This document shows, piece by piece, positions 44,792 to 53,620 of a stretch of DNA of 64,000 nt; within the stretch, counting starts at the first letter, position 1; every line of letters begins with the position of its first letter. This DNA is from an uncultured Acidobacteriia bacterium (GTDB taxonomy: Bacteria > Acidobacteriota > Terriglobia > Bryobacterales > Bryobacteraceae). A model generated the notes under the pieces. It searched no databases. It was not told the DNA's origin and saw only the letters and a program-made list of their open reading frames with translations. The position numbers and the translations under genes were made by a program. Where the stretch lies: the NCBI GenBank assembly GCA_903875575.1, contig CAIQWJ010000030.1, positions 24,611-88,610 on the forward strand, given 5' to 3'.

Positions 44792-44879
44792 CGATAGTCA
44801 TGCAATTGTCATAATTCGCCGCGGTCAATATCCTCCCGCATGGCGCGAAAATGCGATACTGGCGTATCGCATCGCTGTA

Positions 44880-46358
44880 TTGAAGGATCTTCTGTTGCCG
44901 TCCGCGCCCCACTGGATTCCAGTCGTTCTGTTTGCCGTTTCCCTCGCTCTTTGGCGGCGTGCCCGTGAACGCGCCCGCCTGCGCGGTGCCTGGATGTTCC
45001 TTGGCCTTTGGGCCGCAATCCGTCTGGTGATGCTGCTCGCCCCGGATTGGCTCCCCGGTGCGACGGTCATAGAGCCTGTATCGCTGGCGCTCGTTGAACT
45101 GGCCGCAGTCCTCATAGCCGTCGTCGTTGTTGCCGATGTGATTCTCCGGCAACTTGCGCTGAAGAAATTCATCGTCGAGATTGCTATCGTTGCTGGACAC
45201 ATCATCGTCCTCATCCATCTGCTTTTCGAACTCGGTGTCAACGTCACGGGCATCTTCGCCACTTCTGCCGTGGCCACCGCAGTCCTGGGCCTGGCCCTTC
45301 AGGACATGCTGGGAAACGTGGCTGGCGGCATCGCCCTCGAACTCGAAGGCAGCCTGAGTCCCGGCGACTATATCGTTTGTGGCGAGGTCGCCGGCTGGGT
45401 GCAACACGTTCGTTTGCGGCACACTGCCGTCAGAACCACGAATAACGGCCTCGTCCTCGTGCCGAACCACCAGTTGACCAGGTCTGCGGTTAATATTTGC
45501 CAGCCCGGTTACAGGCAGTTCGTGCCGTTCTCCATGCCTTATCGGGTCAATCAGCAGATCGTGATCAATGAAGTGGAGCGCGCCCTCCGGAATTCACCCA
45601 TTGAGGGAATTGCTTCCGATCCGGCGCCTCGTTGCGTGATTCGCGAACTGACACCGGGCCATGTCCAGTTTGCCGCCGTCGTCTGGCTCTCAAGCCCGGG
45701 GTATGACACGCTGCCGATCTCCGACGTTACTGTGCGAATCTGCTTCGCGCTCAAGCGCGCGGGCTTGCCTGTTTCGGAAATCGTGAGGGCACTCTCCATG
45801 ACTCCTGGCGATTCCATGATGAACGCCGATCCAGGGGCCGTCGGAATCCTGCGACGCACGCCCATTCTTCGCCTGCTCAAAGACGCCGATCTCCTGGAAC
45901 TTGCGGGCTTCCTGCGGGAACTCAGCTTCGCTCCAGGCGAACAAATCGTCCGCCAGGGCGATGAAGGCGACTCCATGTACTTCATCGTTTCCGGCGAGGT
46001 GGAGATTCGTTTCCGTTCGCCTGATGGCGCCGAACGGCAGGTGGCCGTAATGGCGGGCGGTGACTTCTTCGGCGAGGCGTCGCTTTTGACTGGTGAACCC
46101 AGGAGCGCCACCGCGGTGGCGCGAGCGATGGTGGATTGCTACCGGCTCGACAAAGCCGGCCTGCAGCACATTGTGGAAAGCAGGGCCGACCTTGCGGAAG
46201 ACATGTCTGTAGTGATGGCTCACCGGTTGACGGAACTAGCGGCGTTGCGCGAGACACTGGACAGGGAGACCGCTATGGCACGTGAAATTGAATCGCAGCA
46301 GCAGTTGCTGGCGCGGATTCGCCGTTTCTTTGGGATGACGCCGGAAAGCGTGACCTAA
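44880..46358 (+). CDS. MscS-type mechanosensitive channel fused to a cyclic nucleotide-binding domain
   Basis: This 492-residue protein starts at TTG 44880, the only start in frame that leaves the first transmembrane helix intact. It has several transmembrane helices (about 10-135), the MscS beta domain (about 150-280: ALQDMLGNVAGGIALELEGSLSPGDYI), and a C-terminal cNMP-binding domain (about 320-450) with FAPGEQIVRQGDEGDSMYF and the phosphate cassette FFGEASLLTGEPRSATAVA. The combination is known as bacterial cyclic nucleotide-gated (bCNG) channels, whose gating varies. The gene follows mreD. Its last codons overlap the convergent VWA gene by 4 bases. Confidence 0.92.
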   Translation: MKDLLLPSAPHWIPVVLFAVSLALWRRARERARLRGAWMFLGLWAAIRLVMLLAPDWLPGATVIEPVSLALVELAAVLIAVVVVADVILRQLALKKFIVEIAIVAGHIIVLIHLLFELGVNVTGIFATSAVATAVLGLALQDMLGNVAGGIALELEGSLSPGDYIVCGEVAGWVQHVRLRHTAVRTTNNGLVLVPNHQLTRSAVNICQPGYRQFVPFSMPYRVNQQIVINEVERALRNSPIEGIASDPAPRCVIRELTPGHVQFAAVVWLSSPGYDTLPISDVTVRICFALKRAGLPVSEIVRALSMTPGDSMMNADPGAVGILRRTPILRLLKDADLLELAGFLRELSFAPGEQIVRQGDEGDSMYFIVSGEVEIRFRSPDGAERQVAVMAGGDFFGEASLLTGEPRSATAVARAMVDCYRLDKAGLQHIVESRADLAEDMSVVMAHRLTELAALRETLDRETAMAREIESQQQLLARIRRFFGMTPESVT

Positions 46359-48226
46359 TAGATCTCGAAATCCGCCGATTGCGCCACAGTATCCGGCCCT
46401 GAGGGATGGGCTGCTTTGATTTCCAGTCGATACCCGCCGGGTGGCAATTGCGCCATCTGCAGTGCCGTCGCGAAGGGAACCGAAGGGTTGCCTGGTCGTA
46501 GGTAGCCTGCGATACTCACCATGCCGCTATCCTGCTTCAGTTGCCCCGTCTTCTGATCCAGCACACGGATCTGCACCATCAGTCCCACTCCATCGGCGCT
46601 CGCCAGCGATGGCTCATAGACTTCGGTGTAAAAATAGACGCGGTCGGAATTTCGAAAACGGTTCGTCGATGCGGGGACGAATTCTTTTCCCCCGGCCCGC
46701 AGCGGAGCGCGGCTTTCCAGCACCGGGCCGCTCGCCGCCGGCACCGCATCCACCGAATGTGTCTCCGTGCTGAATGCGATACCCGCAATACCAAAAGTCG
46801 CCGGATTCCACGGCCCGATAACGAGTGGCGTTTCAGCTTTCCCCACTGCATTCGGGCCGGCACCAAGGGCCATCTGAAACGAGTAGCTCCCCGCCGCCAC
46901 AGTGAACTGGTGTTCGTAATGATAAGCGCTCCGGGTAAATTCATCGGCGCGTTGCCGATTCTCCAGATCGATATTGACTGTGTCGGCGAATCGCGCAGCA
47001 GTACCCCCGTCGGAGCGTGTCACGGTGCCTACAAAATCAAGCTGGCCGTGCAGTCCGGTCTTGTCCGAATCGAATTTCATTCCGGTTGGTATCAGGTCCA
47101 GCGCCAGGTGCACGCTCGCGCGGTTTGAACCCGTGTAAAAATAGGGTGCCTGCATACTGGCCACAATCGCTCCGGCTGTCGTTGCAGCATGCTGCTCCAG
47201 TGCCTGGCCCGCGATTCTGCCCGCCACCAGATCCACCTGCCTCTCCGTACAGTATTCGTTTCGCGCTCTGACATTCAGGCTGCGGTTCGACGTCGCCATA
47301 CGCAGGGTATGGCAGGAGCCTTCCTTTGCCGGCGGCGGCGTGTACGCAATCCGGTAATAGCCGTCCTGCTCGCGGGCGATGCCAGCCAGTTCATTCGGAA
47401 GCGCTTCGGAAAGCTGGAAGGACTCGCCTCCCGTGCCGTCCGCTAGTGTCTGGGCGAATGTAACCGCCGGTTGAAGGTCAAGGCTCTGCATGACACCGTT
47501 ATTGCCTCCGCGCCCACGGCTCGTGTCGCCGAACGTGCCGGTACCCTTGCTGGTAATCACGTAGAGCGCGACATTCGCACGGTTACACGCCACGATTAGC
47601 GCTTTGACCGGGGCGGCATCCGGCGTGCCATAGCCCCCAGTAAACAAAATGACGGCCTTGCGCCCGGTCGCAGGGGCCATCGCAGCAGCAATGCCTGACA
47701 GGGATTCCGTCAGCAGGGCAAGGCCGTTAGAGTCATTGAACACAAAGGCCCCAGCCTGCACACCGCGTGCCCCGCCGTTCGTGGGAACGGCGACCGCTTG
47801 TTTCAGAACTGCCTTCGCCGTCGTGAAGTCCTGACGAACGTGTGAACCCGACGCATCCATGCTGACCACCGCCATGTAACGATCCGGGCTTGCCATCCCG
47901 TCAACGAAACCCGCCGCATACTTTTCGATGGCGGCCTGGTCGGCCGGGGCGAGCGAACGAAAGTCGAAATAGAGCACGAAGTGTTTCAGCGATGTCTCGG
48001 GATCGCTCACGGACGAAGTCACGCTGTTGATCTTTTGCGTCTTGCCGTCTTCCCAGACAGAAAAATCCTTCGCCGTGAGTTCTCCGTTAAAAACTCCCTT
48101 CTTGTCCGTGACAGCCGCGTCCACCAGCACCTCGCGAGCCTCGGCACGGATGACGGTTGGGGCCTGCGCGTGCAGACAGGGCAGCGAAGCCGCGATTCCC
48201 CACCACACCAGCGCGTTCTTCACCAT
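46355..48226 (-). CDS. Secreted VWFA-related protein (acidobacterial), tandem copy 1
   Basis: This 623-residue protein has a signal peptide (about 1-20, CLHAQA), the family opening IRAEAREVLVDAAVTDKKGVFNGELTAKDFSVWEDGK, and a VWA-like core whose metal-site region reads YFDFRSLAPAD instead of DxSxS. A glycine/serine-containing NNGVMQSLDLQP segment and a C-terminal beta-rich half (about 330-620) with SVHLALDLIPTGMKFDS and RAGGKEFVPAS follow. It is the last of three VWA genes in a row, 11 bases downstream of the second. Confidence 0.82.
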   Translation of the reverse strand: MVKNALVWWGIAASLPCLHAQAPTVIRAEAREVLVDAAVTDKKGVFNGELTAKDFSVWEDGKTQKINSVTSSVSDPETSLKHFVLYFDFRSLAPADQAAIEKYAAGFVDGMASPDRYMAVVSMDASGSHVRQDFTTAKAVLKQAVAVPTNGGARGVQAGAFVFNDSNGLALLTESLSGIAAAMAPATGRKAVILFTGGYGTPDAAPVKALIVACNRANVALYVITSKGTGTFGDTSRGRGGNNGVMQSLDLQPAVTFAQTLADGTGGESFQLSEALPNELAGIAREQDGYYRIAYTPPPAKEGSCHTLRMATSNRSLNVRARNEYCTERQVDLVAGRIAGQALEQHAATTAGAIVASMQAPYFYTGSNRASVHLALDLIPTGMKFDSDKTGLHGQLDFVGTVTRSDGGTAARFADTVNIDLENRQRADEFTRSAYHYEHQFTVAAGSYSFQMALGAGPNAVGKAETPLVIGPWNPATFGIAGIAFSTETHSVDAVPAASGPVLESRAPLRAGGKEFVPASTNRFRNSDRVYFYTEVYEPSLASADGVGLMVQIRVLDQKTGQLKQDSGMVSIAGYLRPGNPSVPFATALQMAQLPPGGYRLEIKAAHPSGPDTVAQSADFEIY

Positions 48227-48237
48227 GAATGTTTCAC

Positions 48238-50229
48238 CTATCTGACCTCGAAATCCGCCGTGCGCGTCGCGATCTCGGCATCCGTAGTATGACCCGCGCG
48301 AATCTCCAGTCGATACGATCCGGGTGCCAGATGCGCCAGTGGCAATGCGGTGGCGAATGGCACTACCGGGTTGCCTGGCTGCACGAACCCCGCCATGCCT
48401 GCCATCCCGGTGTCCTGCGGTACCGAGCCGTTACTCAGGTTCAGTATACGGATCTGTCCTGTCAGCGCCGCAGCATTCTTTCCTGGAGGTTCGTATATTT
48501 CTGTGTAGAAATAAGCCCGATCCTGTGCGCCGAATCGAGCCACGGCCGCAGGCGCGAAGACTTTCCCACCGGCGACCAGCGAGCCGGAGGGCAAAGGTCC
48601 GGATGCCGGTCGTGCTTCCGTGCTGAAAGCAATTCCGCCGATCGCGAAAGCCGCGGAACCCCGGGGTTCGATTACCAGTGGCAATTCCAGCTTTCCCGTG
48701 GCAGTCGGTCCCGCGCCGATTGTGAGCCTGAAAGTGAACGTCCCCGCCGCAACGGTGAATGGATGCTCATAATGCCATGTGTCGCGGGTGAACGCGTCAG
48801 CGTGTTGCCGGTCGTCCTTATCAATGTGAACGGTATCGGCGAACCTCGCAGCTTCCGTACCATCCGGTCGTGAGGCAATGCCTACAACTTCGATCTGTCC
48901 GTGCAGGCCCGTCGCGTCCTGACGGAATGCCATTCCGTCAGGCACCACGTCCAAAGTCAAATGTACGCTGGCTCGGTTGTTCCCCGTATAAAACCACGGC
49001 AATTGCGCTGTGGGCTTCAGCGTCAGCGTTCCTTCGAGATCCGCGCGCGCCTCCAGCGCCTTCCCTTCCACTTTGCCTGCGACCATATCCAGGGCGGTAG
49101 GTGGCCCGTTCCCGTAATATCCGGACCGGTAAAACAGTTCCAGTCCAGGGCGATCCACGTGAACTTTCAGGGCGTGAAAACGGTTGTCGCTCTCGTCCTC
49201 TGGCAAATGAAATCGCAGCGTGTAGGTGGCCCGCGAGGCCGCAATGCCTTCCGCCAGCGCGACGTCCAGATCGTTGCGGCCGAAATACGTCTTCCCGCCT
49301 GTGGCTTCCGAGATCTGCCGCATGGTCCCGACAGTTCCCGTAACCTGATTGGACGCTCGGTAGAGGCCCCGCGTGTCCACGGTGTTCACCGCAACATTGG
49401 CCTTATTCAACGCGGCTTCGGTCTTATCCCAACCGATCTGGAGCCCGAGTTCCCTCACAATATCCGGAGGGAAGGCATTGGTCATCCAGAAAACGCTTTT
49501 CCGTCCGGGCACGGGAGCCAGTTGCGTTGCCAGTTCCTCCAGCGCGGCCCTGGCCTGATCGGAGTTCTCCCGCCACATCACGTACATTTCATCGCGGTTG
49601 CCGGGAGGAACGTTGAATGGCGGAATCGGCTGATCCACGTTGAAATGAACTCCCGGGGCACTTCGCATTCCCGTCGGCCACAAGCTGTCCAGGCTGCGCT
49701 TGAGAAGTTCGTGATCCGTCGTATAGTCCTGTACCAGGACCAGGCCCTTTCGCCGGACAATCACGTACAGCGCGATACGCTCGTCCGGATCCACTTTACC
49801 CAAAAGATCGATCACGCTGCGTCGCGCACCAACGGCATCTTCGAAAAAACTGTTGGCTTCATCCAGCACAATCGCCGTCGAATGACCGACGGCGGGAGGC
49901 CGGATATTCGGCCGCGTCTCTTGTGCCTGAGTCCTTCCCCCGCCATTCGGCAGGCGCAGCGTACCTGGCTGTGCGGAAATTGCCGGGTACTCATGAGTCA
50001 GAGTGACATCGTCGATGATCCGCGGCTTGCCGTCGTCAGTAATCGTGAAATCGCTCTTCTGCAGATCGCGCACCACGGCACCCTTGCTGTCGGTGACCGT
50101 CAGCTCCACCAGAACCTCTCTGGTCTGTGCCTTGATGACCACAGGGCTGTTGGTTTGTGCCCTTGCCGTGAGCGCACAAGCCAACAGCGCGAACGCCGGG
50201 GCCGCGAAGATCCTGCGGCCAGTTACCAC
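48238..50229 (-). CDS. Secreted VWFA-related protein (acidobacterial), tandem copy 2
   Basis: This 663-residue protein starts at GTG 50229, overlapping the stop of the third gene by 7 bases. It has a signal peptide (about 1-25, LTARAQT), the family opening VLVELTVTDSKGAVVRDLQKSDFTITDDGKP, and a VWA core with IVLDEANSFFEDAVGARRSV in the metal-site region. A beta-rich C-terminal half matches copy 1 segment by segment (SVHLTLDVVPDGMAFRQDATGLHG, VAGGKVFAPAAVARF), so the pair shares one architecture. The overlap with its upstream neighbour argues for one transcript. Confidence 0.82.
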   Translation of the reverse strand: MVTGRRIFAAPAFALLACALTARAQTNSPVVIKAQTREVLVELTVTDSKGAVVRDLQKSDFTITDDGKPRIIDDVTLTHEYPAISAQPGTLRLPNGGGRTQAQETRPNIRPPAVGHSTAIVLDEANSFFEDAVGARRSVIDLLGKVDPDERIALYVIVRRKGLVLVQDYTTDHELLKRSLDSLWPTGMRSAPGVHFNVDQPIPPFNVPPGNRDEMYVMWRENSDQARAALEELATQLAPVPGRKSVFWMTNAFPPDIVRELGLQIGWDKTEAALNKANVAVNTVDTRGLYRASNQVTGTVGTMRQISEATGGKTYFGRNDLDVALAEGIAASRATYTLRFHLPEDESDNRFHALKVHVDRPGLELFYRSGYYGNGPPTALDMVAGKVEGKALEARADLEGTLTLKPTAQLPWFYTGNNRASVHLTLDVVPDGMAFRQDATGLHGQIEVVGIASRPDGTEAARFADTVHIDKDDRQHADAFTRDTWHYEHPFTVAAGTFTFRLTIGAGPTATGKLELPLVIEPRGSAAFAIGGIAFSTEARPASGPLPSGSLVAGGKVFAPAAVARFGAQDRAYFYTEIYEPPGKNAAALTGQIRILNLSNGSVPQDTGMAGMAGFVQPGNPVVPFATALPLAHLAPGSYRLEIRAGHTTDAEIATRTADFEVR

Positions 50230-51908
50230 GGAATATCCACCCCGGTGCTTTGCTCGGCCATGGAAGATCCTTCGGAATCCCGCACTACCAGTCGCACCAG
50301 ATACTTGCCCGGCTTCACAGTGAAGTCCGTTGAATTCTCAATGCCGGACCGAAGCCACGCGCTCAGCGTTTCATCCTTCAGCCGCATCTCGATCGTCTTC
50401 TGGTACGCCGAGACAAAGTTTCCATTCTGATCGAACAAGCCGACCACCAGCGTCAGATCGTCGCGGTTCCGTCCGTCCTCCTTGCGGAACGGCAGTTTTG
50501 TCGCATCCACACGCGCGTTCACCGTGAGCGTGGCGTCATCACCGTCCTTGAAGAACTGCGTTTGCAGTCGCACCGGCAGCCCCATCAGCTCCTGATTGGA
50601 GAAGAACGCCTCCTGAATCTGCTGTTTCATCTGATCCTCGGGATTCTCCGTATACCCGTCCGCAAAGTAACTGGTGCGCGCCTGCAACGTCAGGCCACGG
50701 CCGTTGACCAGACTGACTTTCAACTGGTGCCGCTTGCCATCGAATTTGATATTGGTCGGAGAGAACGCGAGCAGATACACAGACTCCGGGGCCGCGTCCA
50801 CGCGTTCCATGGCACCGTCCAAATCGTTGTTCCCATGGACATAGACCCCGCCAGTGCCGGAACTGACCTCATCCATAAAGGCTTCCAGTTCCTGCTCCTG
50901 CGCCATCAGTTGCAGCTTCGACGCCACTGGACGGACGCTGCCACCAGCCACCATCGTCCCGCTGGTCGTCACGCCACGTGGGTCGATGGCGCTGATCACA
51001 ACCTTCGCCCGGATGGCGTCCGCCAGTACTCCGGTGAGCTGCTTTTGAAACCGGGTGGGCACGTAAAGCCCTGGCGACGCCAAAAGGATCGCCCGTTGTC
51101 CCGGCATGGCCGCCATCTTCGCCACCAGGCCCGTCAGAGCGCGGAAATATCCCAGAGCGTCGGGGTCCCCATACTTCTGAAGGAGCCCCGAAGCCTGGGA
51201 TTGAACGATCGGGTCGTCCATGCATCCCGTCTTGATCTCGGGGCGATTCGCCACAAAGTCCGCCAGATAGGGTGAGAGAGGGCAGGGTTGCAGCTTGGAA
51301 TCCATCACGCTGTCATAAAAAGTCTGCCGATTGATCGGCCGGATCCCCGCTAATGTGTTCCGCAACTGCTCCCGGTCGCTGGTGAATTCCAGAGTATGGT
51401 TCCCGGAAGTTGTGTAGATCGCCATCCGCTCATTCGGTCGCAAACTACCGATGAAATGCAGTCCGGCGTTGCGTCCTGACAGGAAATCCCGCAGCTCGGC
51501 GCTGACGTCGTCCAGCAGCAGTGCCACAAACCGATCAGGAGGCGTGCCGGACACGCCGCCCTCGGCGGTGACCGGAGTTGCACCGGATGCGCGCACCGGT
51601 GCCGAAGCCTTCACCTGCACACTAGCGCTGGTTTCAAACTTCTCCACCGAGAATCGCGATATCGTTTGTGGCTTGCCTTCGTCGAACAGCCGGAAATCGT
51701 CAGCGGTGAGATTCCCCACCGCATGGCCGCCCGCATCCCGCACCACCACCGGCACCTGAACCAGATTGCTCGCCGATTTGAAAACGGCAGTTGCGGCGCT
51801 GGCCACCACCTCCTGTCCCGCCGCGCCCTGGGGTTGCTGTTCCCCTGCACACAGCGCGACGGCAATTAGACACAGGCAGCCGATTCGATAGGTATGTCGT
51901 GCGGACAT
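50223..51908 (-). CDS. Secreted VWFA-related protein (acidobacterial), tandem copy 3
   Basis: This 561-residue protein starts at ATG 51908 (an upstream ATG 51938 adds ten residues without a better signal). It has a signal sequence around residues 8-22 (CLCLIAVALCAG), the opening LVQVPVVVRDAGGHAVGNLTADDFRLFDEGKPQ, and a VWA core LLLDDVSAELRDFL, the closest of the set to DxSxS (DVSAE). Its C-terminal part differs from copies 1 and 2 and is shorter. It is the first gene of the tandem and separated by 92 bases from the upstream hydrolase gene. Confidence 0.8.
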   Translation of the reverse strand: MSARHTYRIGCLCLIAVALCAGEQQPQGAAGQEVVASAATAVFKSASNLVQVPVVVRDAGGHAVGNLTADDFRLFDEGKPQTISRFSVEKFETSASVQVKASAPVRASGATPVTAEGGVSGTPPDRFVALLLDDVSAELRDFLSGRNAGLHFIGSLRPNERMAIYTTSGNHTLEFTSDREQLRNTLAGIRPINRQTFYDSVMDSKLQPCPLSPYLADFVANRPEIKTGCMDDPIVQSQASGLLQKYGDPDALGYFRALTGLVAKMAAMPGQRAILLASPGLYVPTRFQKQLTGVLADAIRAKVVISAIDPRGVTTSGTMVAGGSVRPVASKLQLMAQEQELEAFMDEVSSGTGGVYVHGNNDLDGAMERVDAAPESVYLLAFSPTNIKFDGKRHQLKVSLVNGRGLTLQARTSYFADGYTENPEDQMKQQIQEAFFSNQELMGLPVRLQTQFFKDGDDATLTVNARVDATKLPFRKEDGRNRDDLTLVVGLFDQNGNFVSAYQKTIEMRLKDETLSAWLRSGIENSTDFTVKPGKYLVRLVVRDSEGSSMAEQSTGVDIPW

Positions 51909-52000
51909 GTTGGACCCCGCTTTCTCAGACGCCACCATCGCGTCGGCGGTTACGGCCCGCCAGAATCAGAATATCCCAGTTTGCACTCAAAAGTGTCAGC

Positions 52001-52630
52001 TTACGGCAACGTCTCAACCGCACGCTCCAACGCGTCCAGTTGCCCAGCGAAAAAGTGGTCGCCCGCTTCGATAAACTGCAGGCTCTTTGGTTCGGAAAAC
52101 CCCTCGAATGCTTTCTCCACTTCCGCCTTCGGTCCGTACTCGTCCACCGTACTGTTGATGAAATGCTTCGGCAGCCTGCAGGCGTCCAGATAATCGAAGT
52201 GACCGATCCTGGTGGGAAACCCGACCGCAATCACCCGCCGGGGTCGCGGCTCCATCAACGTGCATCCCAAACGCAGCGCGATACGAGACCCAAATGAAAA
52301 ACCAGCCAGTGAATAAGGCAGATCCGGATAGCGCTCACTCAAAAACCCGAGCGCCACACGGGCATCTTCCACCTCTCCCTGCCCGCCATCGTGTACGCCT
52401 TCACTCAGGTTCACCCCGCGAAAATTAAACCGCAGGACCACACTGCCTGTGCGCCGAAGCCCCCGCGCCAAACGATAAACCACCTTGTTGTGCATGGTGC
52501 CGCCGAACAGCGGATGCGGATGACAAACCAGGCACGCTTCGCTCGGTTCGCCCTCTTCCGGTTCTTCCAGCAGCGATTCCAGCCGCCCGGCCGGTCCCGC
52601 TATGAAATGAGACTCAATACGGCGCGGCAT
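52001..52630 (-). CDS. Alpha/beta hydrolase, dienelactone-hydrolase-like
   Basis: This 209-residue protein has a classical nucleophile elbow G-F-S-F-G (SLAGFSFGSRIALRLG), an oxyanion-type HPHPLFGGTMHNKVV segment, an acid residue in TVDEYGPKAEVE and a catalytic His in IEAGDHFFAG near the end. These are the features of the small alpha/beta hydrolase group that includes dienelactone hydrolase relatives. The substrate is unknown. It lies 23 bases downstream of yajQ on the same strand. Confidence 0.88.
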   Translation of the reverse strand: MPRRIESHFIAGPAGRLESLLEEPEEGEPSEACLVCHPHPLFGGTMHNKVVYRLARGLRRTGSVVLRFNFRGVNLSEGVHDGGQGEVEDARVALGFLSERYPDLPYSLAGFSFGSRIALRLGCTLMEPRPRRVIAVGFPTRIGHFDYLDACRLPKHFINSTVDEYGPKAEVEKAFEGFSEPKSLQFIEAGDHFFAGQLDALERAVETLP

Positions 52631-52653
52631 GTTTCAGGTTAATGCCCTGCGTA

Positions 52654-53154
52654 CTAATTGGTCCGGAAATTCGTGAACTGAATCTCGATCCCGAAATCCG
52701 CGCCCCGCAGCAGTGCCATCGCCTGCTGGAGCGTATCGCGATCCTTGCCCGCAATGCGCACGACTTCGCCCTGGATCGAAGCCTGCACCTTCAGCTTGCT
52801 GTCCTTGATCTTCTTCACCACGTCTTTGGCCTTCTCAATAGGGATGCCAACCTGCATCGTCACTTCCTGTTTTACGGAAGATCCCGTAGCCGATTGCACC
52901 ACGCCATACGTGAAATTCTTCAGCGGCACGCCGCGCTTGACAAGCTTGCTCTGCAGGATTTCCGTCACTGCCTTCAGCTTGAAATCGTCTGCGCTGGTGA
53001 GAATAATCTTCTTATCTTTCTCCACCAGTTCAATGTTGGATTTGGAGTCTTTCAGGTCGTAACGGGTGATGATTTCTTTCATCGCCTGCTGGATGGCGTT
53101 ATTCACTTCCGGCATTACGATCTCGGAGGCGACGTCGAAGCTGTTATCGGGCAT
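52654..53154 (-). CDS. yajQ: YajQ family nucleotide-binding protein
   Basis: This 166-residue protein matches the YajQ/DUF520 family, begins PDNSFDVASEIVMPEVNNAI as usual, and has the KIILTSADDFKLKAVTEIL and SIQGEVVRIAGKDRDTLQQAM segments. Members bind cyclic di-GMP or other nucleotides and are linked to virulence and stress responses in some species. It lies 1 base from the truncated haemoglobin stop and 23 bases from the hydrolase gene, with all three on the same strand. Confidence 0.93.
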   Translation of the reverse strand: MPDNSFDVASEIVMPEVNNAIQQAMKEIITRYDLKDSKSNIELVEKDKKIILTSADDFKLKAVTEILQSKLVKRGVPLKNFTYGVVQSATGSSVKQEVTMQVGIPIEKAKDVVKKIKDSKLKVQASIQGEVVRIAGKDRDTLQQAMALLRGADFGIEIQFTNFRTN

Positions 53155-53155
53155 T

Positions 53156-53527
53156 TCAGCTATTTATCATAAACGACGACATACCATCGAAGAATGCCCG
53201 CAGCACGGCATCGGCCTCCGGCGGGAGCTTTGTTTCATCGAGCGCGTTCGCCATAAGCTGCATCCAGCGGTCCCGTGCGGCCTGATTGATCTGGAATGGC
53301 AGGTGCCGCATCCGCAGCCGGGGATGGCCCCGCTCCTCAATGTAAGTCGGCGGGCCACCGAATCGCCCGATCAGGAAAAGCCGCATTCTCCTTTCCGCTC
53401 CAGCCAGATCTTCCGCCGGATACATCGGGCCCAGGATACTGTCTCCGGGCACCTGACGATAAAAGGCCGCTACCAGCCGCCAAAAGCCGTTTTCACCGAT
53501 TGCCTCGTAAACCTGTTCTTCCAGCAC
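53156..53527 (-). CDS. Group II truncated haemoglobin
   Basis: This 123-residue globin has the trHbII signature: B10 Tyr in AFYRQV (Y23), the segment GPPTYIEERGHPRLRMRHLPF with the proximal His75, and Trp at G8 (DRWMQLM, W88). It binds O2 or NO and may detoxify reactive nitrogen or serve electron transfer. I chose GTG 53527, with AGGT six bases upstream, which gives the usual length. A longer ATG form from 53638 would overlap the dnaG start by 18 bases. It is divergent from dnaG with about 93 bases between. Confidence 0.88.
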   Translation of the reverse strand: MLEEQVYEAIGENGFWRLVAAFYRQVPGDSILGPMYPAEDLAGAERRMRLFLIGRFGGPPTYIEERGHPRLRMRHLPFQINQAARDRWMQLMANALDETKLPPEADAVLRAFFDGMSSFMINS

Positions 53528-53620
53528 CGTTACCTGATCTCCCCATTCCAGCCCATAAGCTTGACAGTATCGCACCGGCTGATGATTCCATACCGGGCGC
53601 GATAATAGAACCAACTCCCG

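Noticed and set aside
48901..50430. 509-codon plus-strand ORF opposite the second VWA gene
   Set aside because: Antisense open frame of a GC-rich gene with no ribosome binding site; its protein is rich in Arg, His and Pro as expected for shadows.
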